Below, piece after piece: positions 7,737 through 16,296 of a stretch of 64,000 nucleotides of DNA. The stretch is from Deltaproteobacteria bacterium. GTDB taxonomy: Bacteria > Desulfobacterota > GWC2-55-46. Position 1 is the first letter of the stretch. Every line of letters begins with the position of its first letter. The notes beneath the pieces were generated by a model. It was not told the DNA's origin and made no database searches. It was given only the letters and a program-made list of their open reading frames with translations. Location of the stretch: positions 261,679 through 325,678 of the forward strand of contig JAIOIE010000021.1 in NCBI GenBank assembly GCA_019912665.1. Reading direction: 5' to 3'. Both the position numbers and the translations under genes were made by a program.

Positions 7737-10700
7737 TTACGACTTCCTCTTGCTGCGCCATGTTGCAAGACGCGCCTCATTTATCGAGTCTATTCTGTCC
7801 CATTGAACGGCCTTCACCATGCCCCAGAAAGACTTCCCGTGGACAAGCGTTGGCGCGCCCATTTCGCCAGAAACTTCCGCTGTTGTCCATTCCTTCTCCA
7901 GCCCAGGATATTTTTTCGTGAGCCTTTTCAGTCCCGCATAATCCGCAAAAAAATTCGGTCGTCCATTATCCACCGGCTTAGCCTCACCAGGACGATGGAT
8001 GAGAAGGTCCCTGCCTGCCTCGCCGAATTTACGCTTTTCACGGGTCGACCACCTAACTTCGGACTGAGCTTCAGCCGTTTGCCCGGGCTTGCTTTTTCTA
8101 ACCTTCGCCTTCTTGTCGCCGCTATTTTTCTTTGTTCGAAGTCGAGGATGAATGGACCACAACCTCGGGTCGGCGATGGCGCGTAAACCAAGGCTGGCGG
8201 CCGCGTTTTTATCTGCCTGTTGAATGGCAGGTTGCATCTCAACACCTTCAACTCTTTCCGCCACCGGCACGAAGGTCGGCCCGCCGGGCAGCGGCACAAG
8301 AAGAGTGTGTTTTGGGCACCGTCCAGGGCGTTTCTCGCTTGTCCACTTGCGCTCAAGGGCTGTTTGCGCTTCCGTGAGTTTCCGGTCGAGGTCCAGAAGC
8401 CTCTTCGCCTCCTCCATCGGTCTGCCTTGCTCGTCTTTTTTCCCTGCCAGCCACGCCCATTGCCCTTCCTTTGTGAAGCCTGCTGTTACTTCGGTCGCCC
8501 TGAATCCGGGGACGCCGCTACGGGCGCAGAAACGTGACGAGTAGGCGGCAGGCGTTTCGAGGACGGGCAGTCCGAACACCTCGCATAGTTCCTTGAGTTT
8601 GTCACGCACCGCCCGGTGGCACCATTTCATAAGGCGGCTGTTCTCGCGTGGCGCGCGTCCCTGGCTCGCGCGATAGCGCGACAGGTCTTCGATTACTATG
8701 AAATCAACCGGGCCGACCCACTCGCCTCTTTTGTTTATTATTTTCTCATAGACGCCGTGCAGGTCTTTCTCATTTAACAGGCTCTTTTTGTTTGCAGGAG
8801 GCGGTGCGAGCCTGAGGCCAAGGGCCTCAGCAAGGAGCATATGGGCTGTTTGGTTGACGCGCTGTTCCTTGATATTGTCGAGCTTTTCAAGCAGGTCCGG
8901 GCAGGGGTCAGGCACCGATTCATCGCGCCTAATTGGCGGTTTCTCTCCTATCTTTCGCCGCATAGTCTGGTTCAACGACTGGAGGCGCTTCCGAAGCTCC
9001 TCTATCTGCTCGATTCGCTTCATGGAAAGCCCCCGCTGCCCCCTAATCCATACCGGCCTGTCTTCGCGATCGAGGCCCGGCCCATTCTGGGTCAGGTGGT
9101 GCAACGGATTTTCTGCGGTCGCCCGAGGATGACTTTCCCATTTCCACGACCGTCCGCGCAGAGGCAGGGCCCGGTTGGCGATTCGGACGAGAATTTGCTG
9201 TGCGATATCCAGCCGCTTGCACAATTGGGTTTCCAGCATTTTCGAGGCACGCGGGTCAGTTTTGCTTACGAGCTTCTTCAATTCCGGCGATACCAGACGC
9301 AAATCGTCGCACTCAAGGATCTCTCGGTGAGCCGTGTCTTGCTGTTTTTCTGCGCTTTTTAAAAACCAGCACCAGCGATGCAAGCGGGCTATGCGCGACT
9401 GATAGCGGCGCATGGCCACCAAAAGCTTGTCATTCTGCTCTGGGAAAGTAAGCGCCTCCCTCCAATCATCCGGTAGGAGAGAGAGTCCTTTGTCCTCCTC
9501 TGGAGCTTCAAGAAAACGCATCAATTCGGCGGTTTCATCGGCCTCCCAGTCTCGCGCCTTGCGCCCGCGGCTGCCGTGAAGCTCATCGCGGAAGTCAAAC
9601 GGTCGGCCGGAATCCTTAGGGTTTACCGAGTCGAGTTCAGTCTTTGCGCGCCAGAGCCGGGCATCCTCGCCCGGAAGCCTAAACAGACCCGACCGCTCCA
9701 GCGCGGCGTGCCATTTCCTGTCGCCTGGCTTTCCGATAAAGCGAGCAGGCACCGGTTTCCCATTCTTGTTGAGCCCGAAGTCGTCATCACACCGAGCCGC
9801 GAATATGGCAAAAGCGCCCGCTTCGCGCTGGCCGAGGTCGACGGAGAGGCAACGGAAGGCTTCCACTTTCTCATGCCATGGCTGTGGCGGCTTGGATGGC
9901 TGCTTTTCATGCGGCCACCGTAGCGAAGCGTTATAGAATTCATCCCCCTCCGGATGCAAATTGAATTGACGGTTCCACAGCTCGGCTTTGCCGATACCTC
10001 CAATGAGCTTGTCTGCGGTCACTTCAACTGGAAAGGTCAGTTGAATATTGTCAAGAGACTGCGGTTGAAGCGTAACGCGGCAATTGGCGAAGTTAACCCG
10101 CTCAGGCGCTTTATCGAGGCCAAGCGCCGCCATCATCGGCTGAAGCCACGGAGTTGCATAGAGATTATTATCACCCTTGGAACGGATATTATCACGGCAG
10201 AGGCGAGGGGCGGCGTAATGGACTCGCGCGACGGTTGGCGCAAGCCCCCTTGATGTACCGAGAACGATACCTCCAGTGAAACTTAACTGGCCCGGTTCGT
10301 GGCGAGAGAGGAGGCCCGGCTTGGGAAGTCGTTGATTCTTAATCTTTGACTGTTTTTCGCTCTTCTTTGGGAAAATGAAGTATCTTGGCGAGTATTCCGG
10401 ATGGGCGGGTGTGAATCGTATCGGTCGTTCCTTATCCTCCAATTCAAAACACAGTTCCTTGTAAGCCCGCCATGCCTTCAGCGGGTCGGTGGCGTGCCAC
10501 TTCTCTGTGCCGGGATCCCGCCATACTGGGTGAAATTCGGGTTGCACCAACGCGCGGTAGAGTGTTGCGCTGCCGAAGTCATCTCTGTGTCTGGTCTGGT
10601 GCTCGGCCAGGACTTCTAAAAGTTTTTCCTGAGTGGCCTGGTTTTTCTCGGCAAGCCTGCGCCATTTTTCCCTGATTTCATCGAAGCCACGCAGAGTGCG

Positions 10701-12059
10701 CTCCTGGATTGTGTATTCAATGCGCTTGGTGTCATCGTCAGGGTTCTCGGTTTCGGCTACGTATCCGAGGCTGTCCGTAACCAGCTCCCGCAACAAATTG
10801 ATGCGCCGATCGCCCTCGAACCCGACTGCGGCGGCGCCTTCATCGTCTTCTTCACCTTCATCTTCCGATTCCACGCCCCTTCCTTCCATCGCCAGCTTTT
10901 CCTTCCGCAAAGACTCCGCAGCCTTTTCGCGTTTGAGGGTATCCTGGAAGTAACGGTGAGGAGCCTTAATAGCCTCAATGAACGCCGCAAGGTCGAACTC
11001 GAACCAGACGGCACGCTTATCATTGTCCGGTTCACGGAGGAAAACGCGGTTGGTAAAATAATCAAAAACCGGAAGGTCCTTTTCTGTCCGGGCTTCGGCT
11101 ATAAAATCATCGGCGTCACTAACAGGCGCATTTTCAATTTTATTCGCCCTCTTCAATAATCCACCGGTTGAGCTCTTGAATGATTCCCAAGTCTCCGGCA
11201 CGGGGTAAAGTTTGAATACCAGGGCCAACGGATAAGCGCCCTTGGGTTTGCGCCCAAGCCGTGGAAGTTCCAATTTATCTCCGAGTCGTTCGAGGTGTTC
11301 ATAAAAACCGCTTTTGACTTCTTTCAGTTCTTTAACTTTCTTACAGGCTGATTCAAACAATCGCTGCGCTTCCGCACGCGCTTCCTTACCCGTAAATTTT
11401 TCCTTTGGCATCTGTGTTACGAAACAACCAAGGTCAAATTCTTTAGTGACGTCAGCGAGGTTTCTTGCGGATGCTTCGTGAATCTTTTTAACCATTTCCA
11501 GCATCCGGGTTTCTTGTTGTTGAACGACGTTTTTTGGCGTGGCGTCGAGTTTGCCGTACGGCGAACAAAGGAAGGGCAGACGAGATACGCAGAATTGATT
11601 CAAATCTGATTTATCCACTTCCTCCAGTATTTGCAGCAAAACTTTTGCAAGAGCGCCTTTAGAGGCTGGAGAATCCTTGAGCAAGGCCCTTGCGCACGCA
11701 TCAAAGGCTTTGCCAGAATCATCTTCCTTTTTATTAATGTCGAGCCATTTCGCCAAATTGGCGTGCGGTCCGCTGAACTCGACCGCCTTTCGCCTTGCCA
11801 GCAACCATGACTCGCGCACCTGTTCGCGCCATACCAGGACGGCTTTGCTCTCCTGCGAATCGGGGCGCAATCCTCCGGCCATGGCCGCGAGCCCGAGAGT
11901 ATAATAATTTACCGCGTCCTGGAACAGCTCGTGGTGCCGCCAGAGCGCATCCTGCCATTTTTTCTTTGCCGTCTTCGGATCGTTATCAAATGATTTCCAA
12001 CCGCCGTTACCATCCGATATTTCGACTCTCGTGACCCTGCCCTGATAGATGCGATTCAT
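7737..12059 (-). CDS. cas12b: Type V-B effector nuclease Cas12b (C2c1), unusually long
   Basis: At 1440 aa this is the RNA-guided DNA nuclease of the array. It starts MNRIYQGRVTRVEI at an ATG preceded by AGGAGG (12064-12069). The split RuvC site is complete: D741 (CLSVDLGQREAGA), E1124 (VDFIVIEDLSRYRASQ) and D1283 (QQADKNAAASLGLRA). The bridge-helix region (IRGQRGLSMKRIEQIEELRKRLQSLN, about 1006-1030) and the AAYSSRF motif (1171-1177) are Cas12b-like. Typical Cas12b is 1100-1300 aa; the extra length includes an acidic insert at about 397-409 and a Lys-rich stretch near 1308-1325. From memory the closest relative is the Opitutaceae TAV5 protein. It is 28 bp downstream of hsdS and two bases upstream of cas4-cas1, all co-directional. 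Confidence 0.96.
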   Translation of the reverse strand: MNRIYQGRVTRVEISDGNGGWKSFDNDPKTAKKKWQDALWRHHELFQDAVNYYTLGLAAMAGGLRPDSQESKAVLVWREQVRESWLLARRKAVEFSGPHANLAKWLDINKKEDDSGKAFDACARALLKDSPASKGALAKVLLQILEEVDKSDLNQFCVSRLPFLCSPYGKLDATPKNVVQQQETRMLEMVKKIHEASARNLADVTKEFDLGCFVTQMPKEKFTGKEARAEAQRLFESACKKVKELKEVKSGFYEHLERLGDKLELPRLGRKPKGAYPLALVFKLYPVPETWESFKSSTGGLLKRANKIENAPVSDADDFIAEARTEKDLPVFDYFTNRVFLREPDNDKRAVWFEFDLAAFIEAIKAPHRYFQDTLKREKAAESLRKEKLAMEGRGVESEDEGEEDDEGAAAVGFEGDRRINLLRELVTDSLGYVAETENPDDDTKRIEYTIQERTLRGFDEIREKWRRLAEKNQATQEKLLEVLAEHQTRHRDDFGSATLYRALVQPEFHPVWRDPGTEKWHATDPLKAWRAYKELCFELEDKERPIRFTPAHPEYSPRYFIFPKKSEKQSKIKNQRLPKPGLLSRHEPGQLSFTGGIVLGTSRGLAPTVARVHYAAPRLCRDNIRSKGDNNLYATPWLQPMMAALGLDKAPERVNFANCRVTLQPQSLDNIQLTFPVEVTADKLIGGIGKAELWNRQFNLHPEGDEFYNASLRWPHEKQPSKPPQPWHEKVEAFRCLSVDLGQREAGAFAIFAARCDDDFGLNKNGKPVPARFIGKPGDRKWHAALERSGLFRLPGEDARLWRAKTELDSVNPKDSGRPFDFRDELHGSRGRKARDWEADETAELMRFLEAPEEDKGLSLLPDDWREALTFPEQNDKLLVAMRRYQSRIARLHRWCWFLKSAEKQQDTAHREILECDDLRLVSPELKKLVSKTDPRASKMLETQLCKRLDIAQQILVRIANRALPLRGRSWKWESHPRATAENPLHHLTQNGPGLDREDRPVWIRGQRGLSMKRIEQIEELRKRLQSLNQTMRRKIGEKPPIRRDESVPDPCPDLLEKLDNIKEQRVNQTAHMLLAEALGLRLAPPPANKKSLLNEKDLHGVYEKIINKRGEWVGPVDFIVIEDLSRYRASQGRAPRENSRLMKWCHRAVRDKLKELCEVFGLPVLETPAAYSSRFCARSGVPGFRATEVTAGFTKEGQWAWLAGKKDEQGRPMEEAKRLLDLDRKLTEAQTALERKWTSEKRPGRCPKHTLLVPLPGGPTFVPVAERVEGVEMQPAIQQADKNAAASLGLRAIADPRLWSIHPRLRTKKNSGDKKAKVRKSKPGQTAEAQSEVRWSTREKRKFGEAGRDLLIHRPGEAKPVDNGRPNFFADYAGLKRLTKKYPGLEKEWTTAEVSGEMGAPTLVHGKSFWGMVKAVQWDRIDSINEARLATWRSKRKS

Positions 12060-12087
12060 TTTCCCTCCTGATGAATGACCAGACCTA

Positions 12088-13242
12088 TCAAAGTAGTTCC
12101 CCCTTGAATGCCTTATCAAGAACAGACGGCAGCATGGCGTCGAGCTCAACCGAGGTTTCGGCCTGGAGGTGTTTAAGAGAATCCACCTTTGCCTGGAGGC
12201 TGTCAAACCAAACCTGTTTTTTTAATGGAGGAACCGGTACCTTTATTTTCCCAAGCGATTCGAGTCCAAGAGTTCTATTTCGCCCGGCCCCTCCTGGGGA
12301 AACATCTCCGAGTTTTGAAAGTCCTTCCTTTGTAAGAAAATAAAAACAAAGAAATTTTGAAGTCGCAGCACCTTTCTGGGGAACACATGCAATAAATCTG
12401 TGTGAACCTACACGCCCCGCGTCAGCTTGTTTTGCAACGGCGACTGCACCTTCCCATGCAAACACGTTGCTGAAAACAAGATCATCTGGCTCTATGCCGT
12501 AAAGACGCTTTGTGCCGACTTCGAAGCCATTTAAGGCTGGTTTATGAAACGTTCCCTTGCCAAAGGATCTGATTCCTAATTCTGGATAAATTCCATCGGT
12601 TTTTACCTCAATAGGGCGCCTCGTAATTGGGGCAATATCGCTCATGGGAAATAACTCTATTCCTTCAATCAGTTTATAAAAGGCAGCTAACAATATTTGC
12701 TTAGACTTGTCTTCTATGGCCCGTTTTAAGGCATGCGCTTCCTCGACCTTTGCAGCCAGTTCCTCAAGTCTCTCCACTATCCGCTTTTGCTCGGATCGCG
12801 GGGGAAGAGGGATTGGAGCCGAAAGGAATCGTTCTTCTTGCAAGCGAACGCGGTTAGTCGTTCCCTCGCTAGCTGCTTTGCAGAGTTCTACGAAATCATG
12901 AGTCTTAACCAACCAACCAAAATATTTAGGCTCAACCCTATCTTTGTTTAGATTGAAAACAGGAAAATCATTGCTGACAACAGCACCATCCAGTTCGCCT
13001 GGAATAATACCTGCTGCTCCATTGCGGGCATCAATTCTTGACAGGATTACCTGATTTGTCCTAACGAGCATGCGTCTTGTAGCGGCAATTTCCGCACCAA
13101 CAACTTCTCTGCGCTGGACAACTCCTTTTCCCCAAAGTTTTACAGTTACCTCTTTATAGGTTTCATCAGCTTTAAGGTCAGTCCATTCATCGGACTTACA
13201 GACAACCTCTCCAAGTGGCACCATCGGCCAGGGCTTGCTCAT
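12088..13242 (-). CDS. hsdS: Type I restriction-modification specificity subunit HsdS
   Basis: The 384-aa protein has two target-recognition domains (about 1-150 and 195-350), each followed by a long helix: the first spacer helix begins PLPPRSEQKRIVERLEELAAKVEEA and the second PVPPLKKQVWFDSLQAKVDSLKHL. This half-TRD / helix / half-TRD / helix plan sets the bipartite DNA target of the HsdM2S methylase and the HsdR2M2S nuclease. The start overlaps the DUF1016 gene stop by four bases (ATGA), so translation is coupled. The stop is 28 bp before cas12b with no terminator between, so read-through into the CRISPR genes is likely. The recognised DNA sequence cannot be read from the protein. Confidence 0.95.
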   Translation of the reverse strand: MSKPWPMVPLGEVVCKSDEWTDLKADETYKEVTVKLWGKGVVQRREVVGAEIAATRRMLVRTNQVILSRIDARNGAAGIIPGELDGAVVSNDFPVFNLNKDRVEPKYFGWLVKTHDFVELCKAASEGTTNRVRLQEERFLSAPIPLPPRSEQKRIVERLEELAAKVEEAHALKRAIEDKSKQILLAAFYKLIEGIELFPMSDIAPITRRPIEVKTDGIYPELGIRSFGKGTFHKPALNGFEVGTKRLYGIEPDDLVFSNVFAWEGAVAVAKQADAGRVGSHRFIACVPQKGAATSKFLCFYFLTKEGLSKLGDVSPGGAGRNRTLGLESLGKIKVPVPPLKKQVWFDSLQAKVDSLKHLQAETSVELDAMLPSVLDKAFKGELL

Positions 13243-14480
13243 CTCCTGCCCCTCCTGCCGGTCTTCAATACAGCCCGCTTCTCGATTATCTTCCTTGTCT
13301 TGTCAACTTCCGCCTCCAGCATTTTCTCGTCAGGGAGGGCTGTGCGGTATTCGGCGGCCAGGACCTTATTCGGGAGGCCCTCGAGTGCGTAGCGGGCAAC
13401 CGCGTGGTCCTTCTGGGCGCAGAGGATGAGCCCTACTGGTGGGTTTTCATCGGGATGGCTCCAATGCTCACGGGCATAATTGAGGTAAAGGTGCATCTGC
13501 CCGGCGTCAGCGTGGGTGAATTTGCCGAGTTTCAGGTCTATTATCACAAGGCATCTCAGGCGACGGTGGAAGAAAAGGAGGTCAACACGGTACCATTCGT
13601 CGCCTACACGGAGGCGGCGCTGGCGGCCTATGAAAGCAAAATCGCCGCCAAGCTCAAGGAGGAAGTGTTCCACCTGACGGACGAGCGCTTCCTCAAGGTC
13701 GTTCTCCGAGTACTCGTCCTTAAGCCCAAGGAACTCAAGCATGAACGGATCCTTTATCTCCTCCTCTGGTGTTAAAAGGTCTTCGGGGAGTTGCCTGCCG
13801 CCCTTCCTGAGCATGGCGGCCTTGTTTTTCGACAGCATAGTGCGCTCGTAGAACTGGCTCTCTATCTGCCTTTCAAGCTGGCGCACGGTCCAGCCGCCGC
13901 GCAGGGCCTCCTTTTCATAAAAGACTCTGGCCTCAACACTTTTAAGGGAAAGAAGCCTGACATAGTGAGACCATGGAAGTGGAAAGCGAGCGGCAATCTG
14001 AGAAAGGCTGAATTGTGCAGACGCTGTCTGCAAAATCGCTTGTGTAGAATCAGATAGAGATTTTCCAGACGGTGTCTGCAAAATTATCTCAACGGGCTGA
14101 TTTTCTTCGACAATTAAAGAAAGGTCAGACACCGTCTGACCTTTCTGCAATTTCGCAGACGCTGTCTGCGAAATCTGCCAGCCGAGATAAAAAAGCCTCA
14201 TCTGTTCGAGGTTTCTTTCCGAAAAACCCCTGCCAAACCTTGCCGTCAGGTCGAAAGACATACGTTTGAGGAGGGCAGTGCCATATTCCGCCCGTTTCTC
14301 GCCGCTCTGCTCATACTCAACGATCCTCCGGCCTATCTCCCAATAGGTCGCGGTCATGACGGCGTTTGTAGCCCTGGCAGAGGCGCGGCGGGCCGACTCA
14401 AGAAGCTCGGCAACGCCGCCAAGGACTTTATCGTAGCCAGCCAGTCGGTGGCTTTTTCCTGTAAGAGTTTTTTTGGCCAT
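13239..14480 (-). CDS. DUF1016 / YhcG-type PDDEXK nuclease in an RM operon
   Basis: The 413-aa protein has an N-terminal DUF1016 helical domain (about 20-110, TATYWEIGRRIVEYEQSG...LLKRMSFDLTARFGRGFSERNLEQMR), a low-complexity linker with repeated Q-T-x-S units (about 104-160), the PLPWSHYVRLLS motif, and a C-terminal PD-(D/E)xK nuclease core (DFAFIGRQRRLRVGDEWYRVDLLFFHRRLRCLVIIDLKLGKF). These proteins are common in type I RM loci and are thought to be nucleases; their exact job is not established. It is two bases from the hsdM stop upstream and overlaps hsdS downstream, so it is translated with them. The linker DNA contains four perfect palindromes. Confidence 0.9.
   Translation of the reverse strand: MAKKTLTGKSHRLAGYDKVLGGVAELLESARRASARATNAVMTATYWEIGRRIVEYEQSGEKRAEYGTALLKRMSFDLTARFGRGFSERNLEQMRLFYLGWQISQTASAKLQKGQTVSDLSLIVEENQPVEIILQTPSGKSLSDSTQAILQTASAQFSLSQIAARFPLPWSHYVRLLSLKSVEARVFYEKEALRGGWTVRQLERQIESQFYERTMLSKNKAAMLRKGGRQLPEDLLTPEEEIKDPFMLEFLGLKDEYSENDLEEALVRQVEHFLLELGGDFAFIGRQRRLRVGDEWYRVDLLFFHRRLRCLVIIDLKLGKFTHADAGQMHLYLNYAREHWSHPDENPPVGLILCAQKDHAVARYALEGLPNKVLAAEYRTALPDEKMLEAEVDKTRKIIEKRAVLKTGRRGRR
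14017..14174. repeat. Four in-frame palindromes inside the DUF1016 gene
   Basis: Each unit has the core CAGAC-NNN-GTCTG: 14017-14031 (centre GCT), 14066-14078 (GGT), 14118-14146 (ACC, arms extended to 13 bp each) and 14150-14174 (GCT, arms 11 bp each). They encode the Q-T-x-S units of the protein linker and keep the reading frame. Confidence 0.85.
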
Positions 14481-14482
14481 CG

Positions 14483-16030
14483 CTAAATTCCCTTATTCAG
14501 CACCTGTCTTATCTCTGCCATTATCTCCAGGATGCGCTCTTCCTTCTTTACGATATCTTCAACCAGCCTCTCCGGCGGCATATGCTCGAAGTCCTCTTTG
14601 CCGTTAGGGTTCTTGATGTCGAGGTTGAAGCCGTTATCAACTATGCTCTTGACCGGCACCTTCCATGCCTGGCCGTTCTTCTTGCGGTTCTTCCACCACG
14701 AAAGAAGGGGCTTGAACTCGTCGAACTGAATCGGCTGTGTCTTGGTGTAGTTTTTCCTCCCTTCCGGCAGAGGGTGCTCATAATACCAGACCTCTTTTGT
14801 CGGGCCGGAACGGTCGAAGAAAAGGAGGTTTGTGGGTATAGGTGTGTATGGCGCGAATACCCCGTTTGGAAGACGGACTATTGTATGGAGGTTGAAGTCC
14901 TTGAGGAGCTCCTCCTTTATCCTTGCGCAGACGCCGTCGCCAAAGAGGGTGCCGTTAGGGACGACAACGCCAGCCCTTCCGCCTTGCTCGCTTCCCTTTC
15001 CGGGGCGCTTGAGCTTCCGCATGATGAGCTGGAGGAAAAGCAGGGCGGTCTCTGCCGTTTTTTTATCCTCAGGGAAGTTCGAAAGGATGCCCTTTTCCTC
15101 CTCGCCTCCGAACGGCGGGTTTGTGATGATGACGTCAACGCGCTCCTTGTCACCTATCTCCTTGAGAGGGAAACGCAGGGCGTTGCCCGGGTCTATCTGC
15201 GGAGATTCCAGGCCGTGGAGAAGGAGGTTCATCTGGGCAAGCAGGTAAGGCAGGTGCTTTGCCTCGCATCCTCTGATGCTCTCAGCTTGCAAGCCCTTGC
15301 GGTCCTTTACGGTCTTGCACTGTTTTTGGATGTGAGTGAATGCCTCCACGAGAAAGCCGCCAGTGCCGCAGGCCGGGTCAAGGACCGTTTCGCCGAGGCG
15401 GGGATCTATGACCTCAACCATGAGGCGGACGACGGCCCGCGGGGTATAGAACTCGCCTGAGTCCCCGGCGGCATCCCGCATTTCCTTGAGCATCGATTCA
15501 TAGAGGTGGCCGAGGGTATGTATCTCCTCGGACGAAGTGAAGTGTATGCCGTTGACCTTGTTTACCACGTCCCGCAGGAGATAACCGTTTATCATGCGGT
15601 TTATCGTGCCTCTGAAAACCGTAGCGACCACATCGCGCCTGTCCCCTCCGTTTGAGCCCTGGAGATTCCTGAGGTATGCGAATAGCCCTGGCCCTCGCTT
15701 TCCGTCAGGTCGCATCGCCTCGTCGTTGTTCACGAAGGCAATAAGCTCATCGCCTGTGATGCCGTCCTCCTTCGCGGCCCAGTCGCGCCAACGGTAAGGA
15801 GGGTCTATGGCAGGTCTAAACCTCTTGCCCGAGATGACGGCCTCCTCTTCCCTTATCCTCTCAAGGTCGTCGAGGAACTTGAGGAACATGATCCATGTGA
15901 GCATGGGAAGGCGGTCGAGGTCGCCGTTCAGGCCCTTGTCCTTCCTCATTATGTCACGGGCGGACTTTATGAGGCTCGCCAACTGTTGGGCTGTTGTCAG
16001 AGGTTGTTTGCTCTTTTTATGTGTTCTCAT
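14483..16030 (-). CDS. hsdM: Type I restriction-modification DNA methylase HsdM
   Basis: The 515-aa N6-adenine methylase has the HsdM N-terminal helical domain (about 10-160), the SAM-binding motif DPACGTGGF (218-226) and the catalytic NPPF motif (304-307). The motif EFYTPRAVVRLMVE just before the SAM site is typical. It methylates adenines in both strands of the target set by HsdS and also forms the core of the restriction complex. The gene ends two bases before the DUF1016 start and begins just after a small unknown ORF, all within one operon. Confidence 0.96.
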   Translation of the reverse strand: MRTHKKSKQPLTTAQQLASLIKSARDIMRKDKGLNGDLDRLPMLTWIMFLKFLDDLERIREEEAVISGKRFRPAIDPPYRWRDWAAKEDGITGDELIAFVNNDEAMRPDGKRGPGLFAYLRNLQGSNGGDRRDVVATVFRGTINRMINGYLLRDVVNKVNGIHFTSSEEIHTLGHLYESMLKEMRDAAGDSGEFYTPRAVVRLMVEVIDPRLGETVLDPACGTGGFLVEAFTHIQKQCKTVKDRKGLQAESIRGCEAKHLPYLLAQMNLLLHGLESPQIDPGNALRFPLKEIGDKERVDVIITNPPFGGEEEKGILSNFPEDKKTAETALLFLQLIMRKLKRPGKGSEQGGRAGVVVPNGTLFGDGVCARIKEELLKDFNLHTIVRLPNGVFAPYTPIPTNLLFFDRSGPTKEVWYYEHPLPEGRKNYTKTQPIQFDEFKPLLSWWKNRKKNGQAWKVPVKSIVDNGFNLDIKNPNGKEDFEHMPPERLVEDIVKKEERILEIMAEIRQVLNKGI

Positions 16031-16033
16031 TCG

Positions 16034-16252
16034 CTATATCTGGTTCATATTATTTCTAACATCTGACTCTGCTTTATCCATAAGACGGTCCTTCTTATCC
16101 AAGTCACCCATGTAGTTATCTTTGTTCACTTTTTTACCATTTTTAAAAACCTGAACGTTGCATTTAGCGCCATCAGAAAGCGCTCTAACTATATAGGTCT
16201 CTCCATTAAAAGCGAAATCTTTCTTGCACAACTCATCCCAATCCTCTTTCAT
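16034..16252 (-). CDS. Small unknown protein between hsdR and hsdM
   Basis: A 72-aa acidic-basic protein (starting MKEDWDELCKKDFAFNGETYIVRALSDGAKC). The ATG at 16252 has an excellent ribosome-binding site (AGGAGGG at about 16258-16264), so I prefer it over the longer frame that starts at 16300. The gene ends three bases before hsdM. The strand-turn-strand run FNGETYIVRALSDGAKCNVQVFKNGKKV suggests a small beta-rich domain. I do not recognise the family. Its place inside a defence operon makes an accessory or regulatory role possible, but nothing in the sequence proves it. Confidence 0.65.
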   Translation of the reverse strand: MKEDWDELCKKDFAFNGETYIVRALSDGAKCNVQVFKNGKKVNKDNYMGDLDKKDRLMDKAESDVRNNMNQI

Positions 16253-16296
16253 TAAAGCCCTCCTATATCCTGTAGTTTTTATGAATGGCTTCTTTA

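Noticed and set aside
7737-12206. Cas12b starting 49 codons further upstream
   Set aside because: The extension overlaps the hsdS end, has no ribosome-binding site and no homology; AGGAGG precedes the MNRIYQGRV start.
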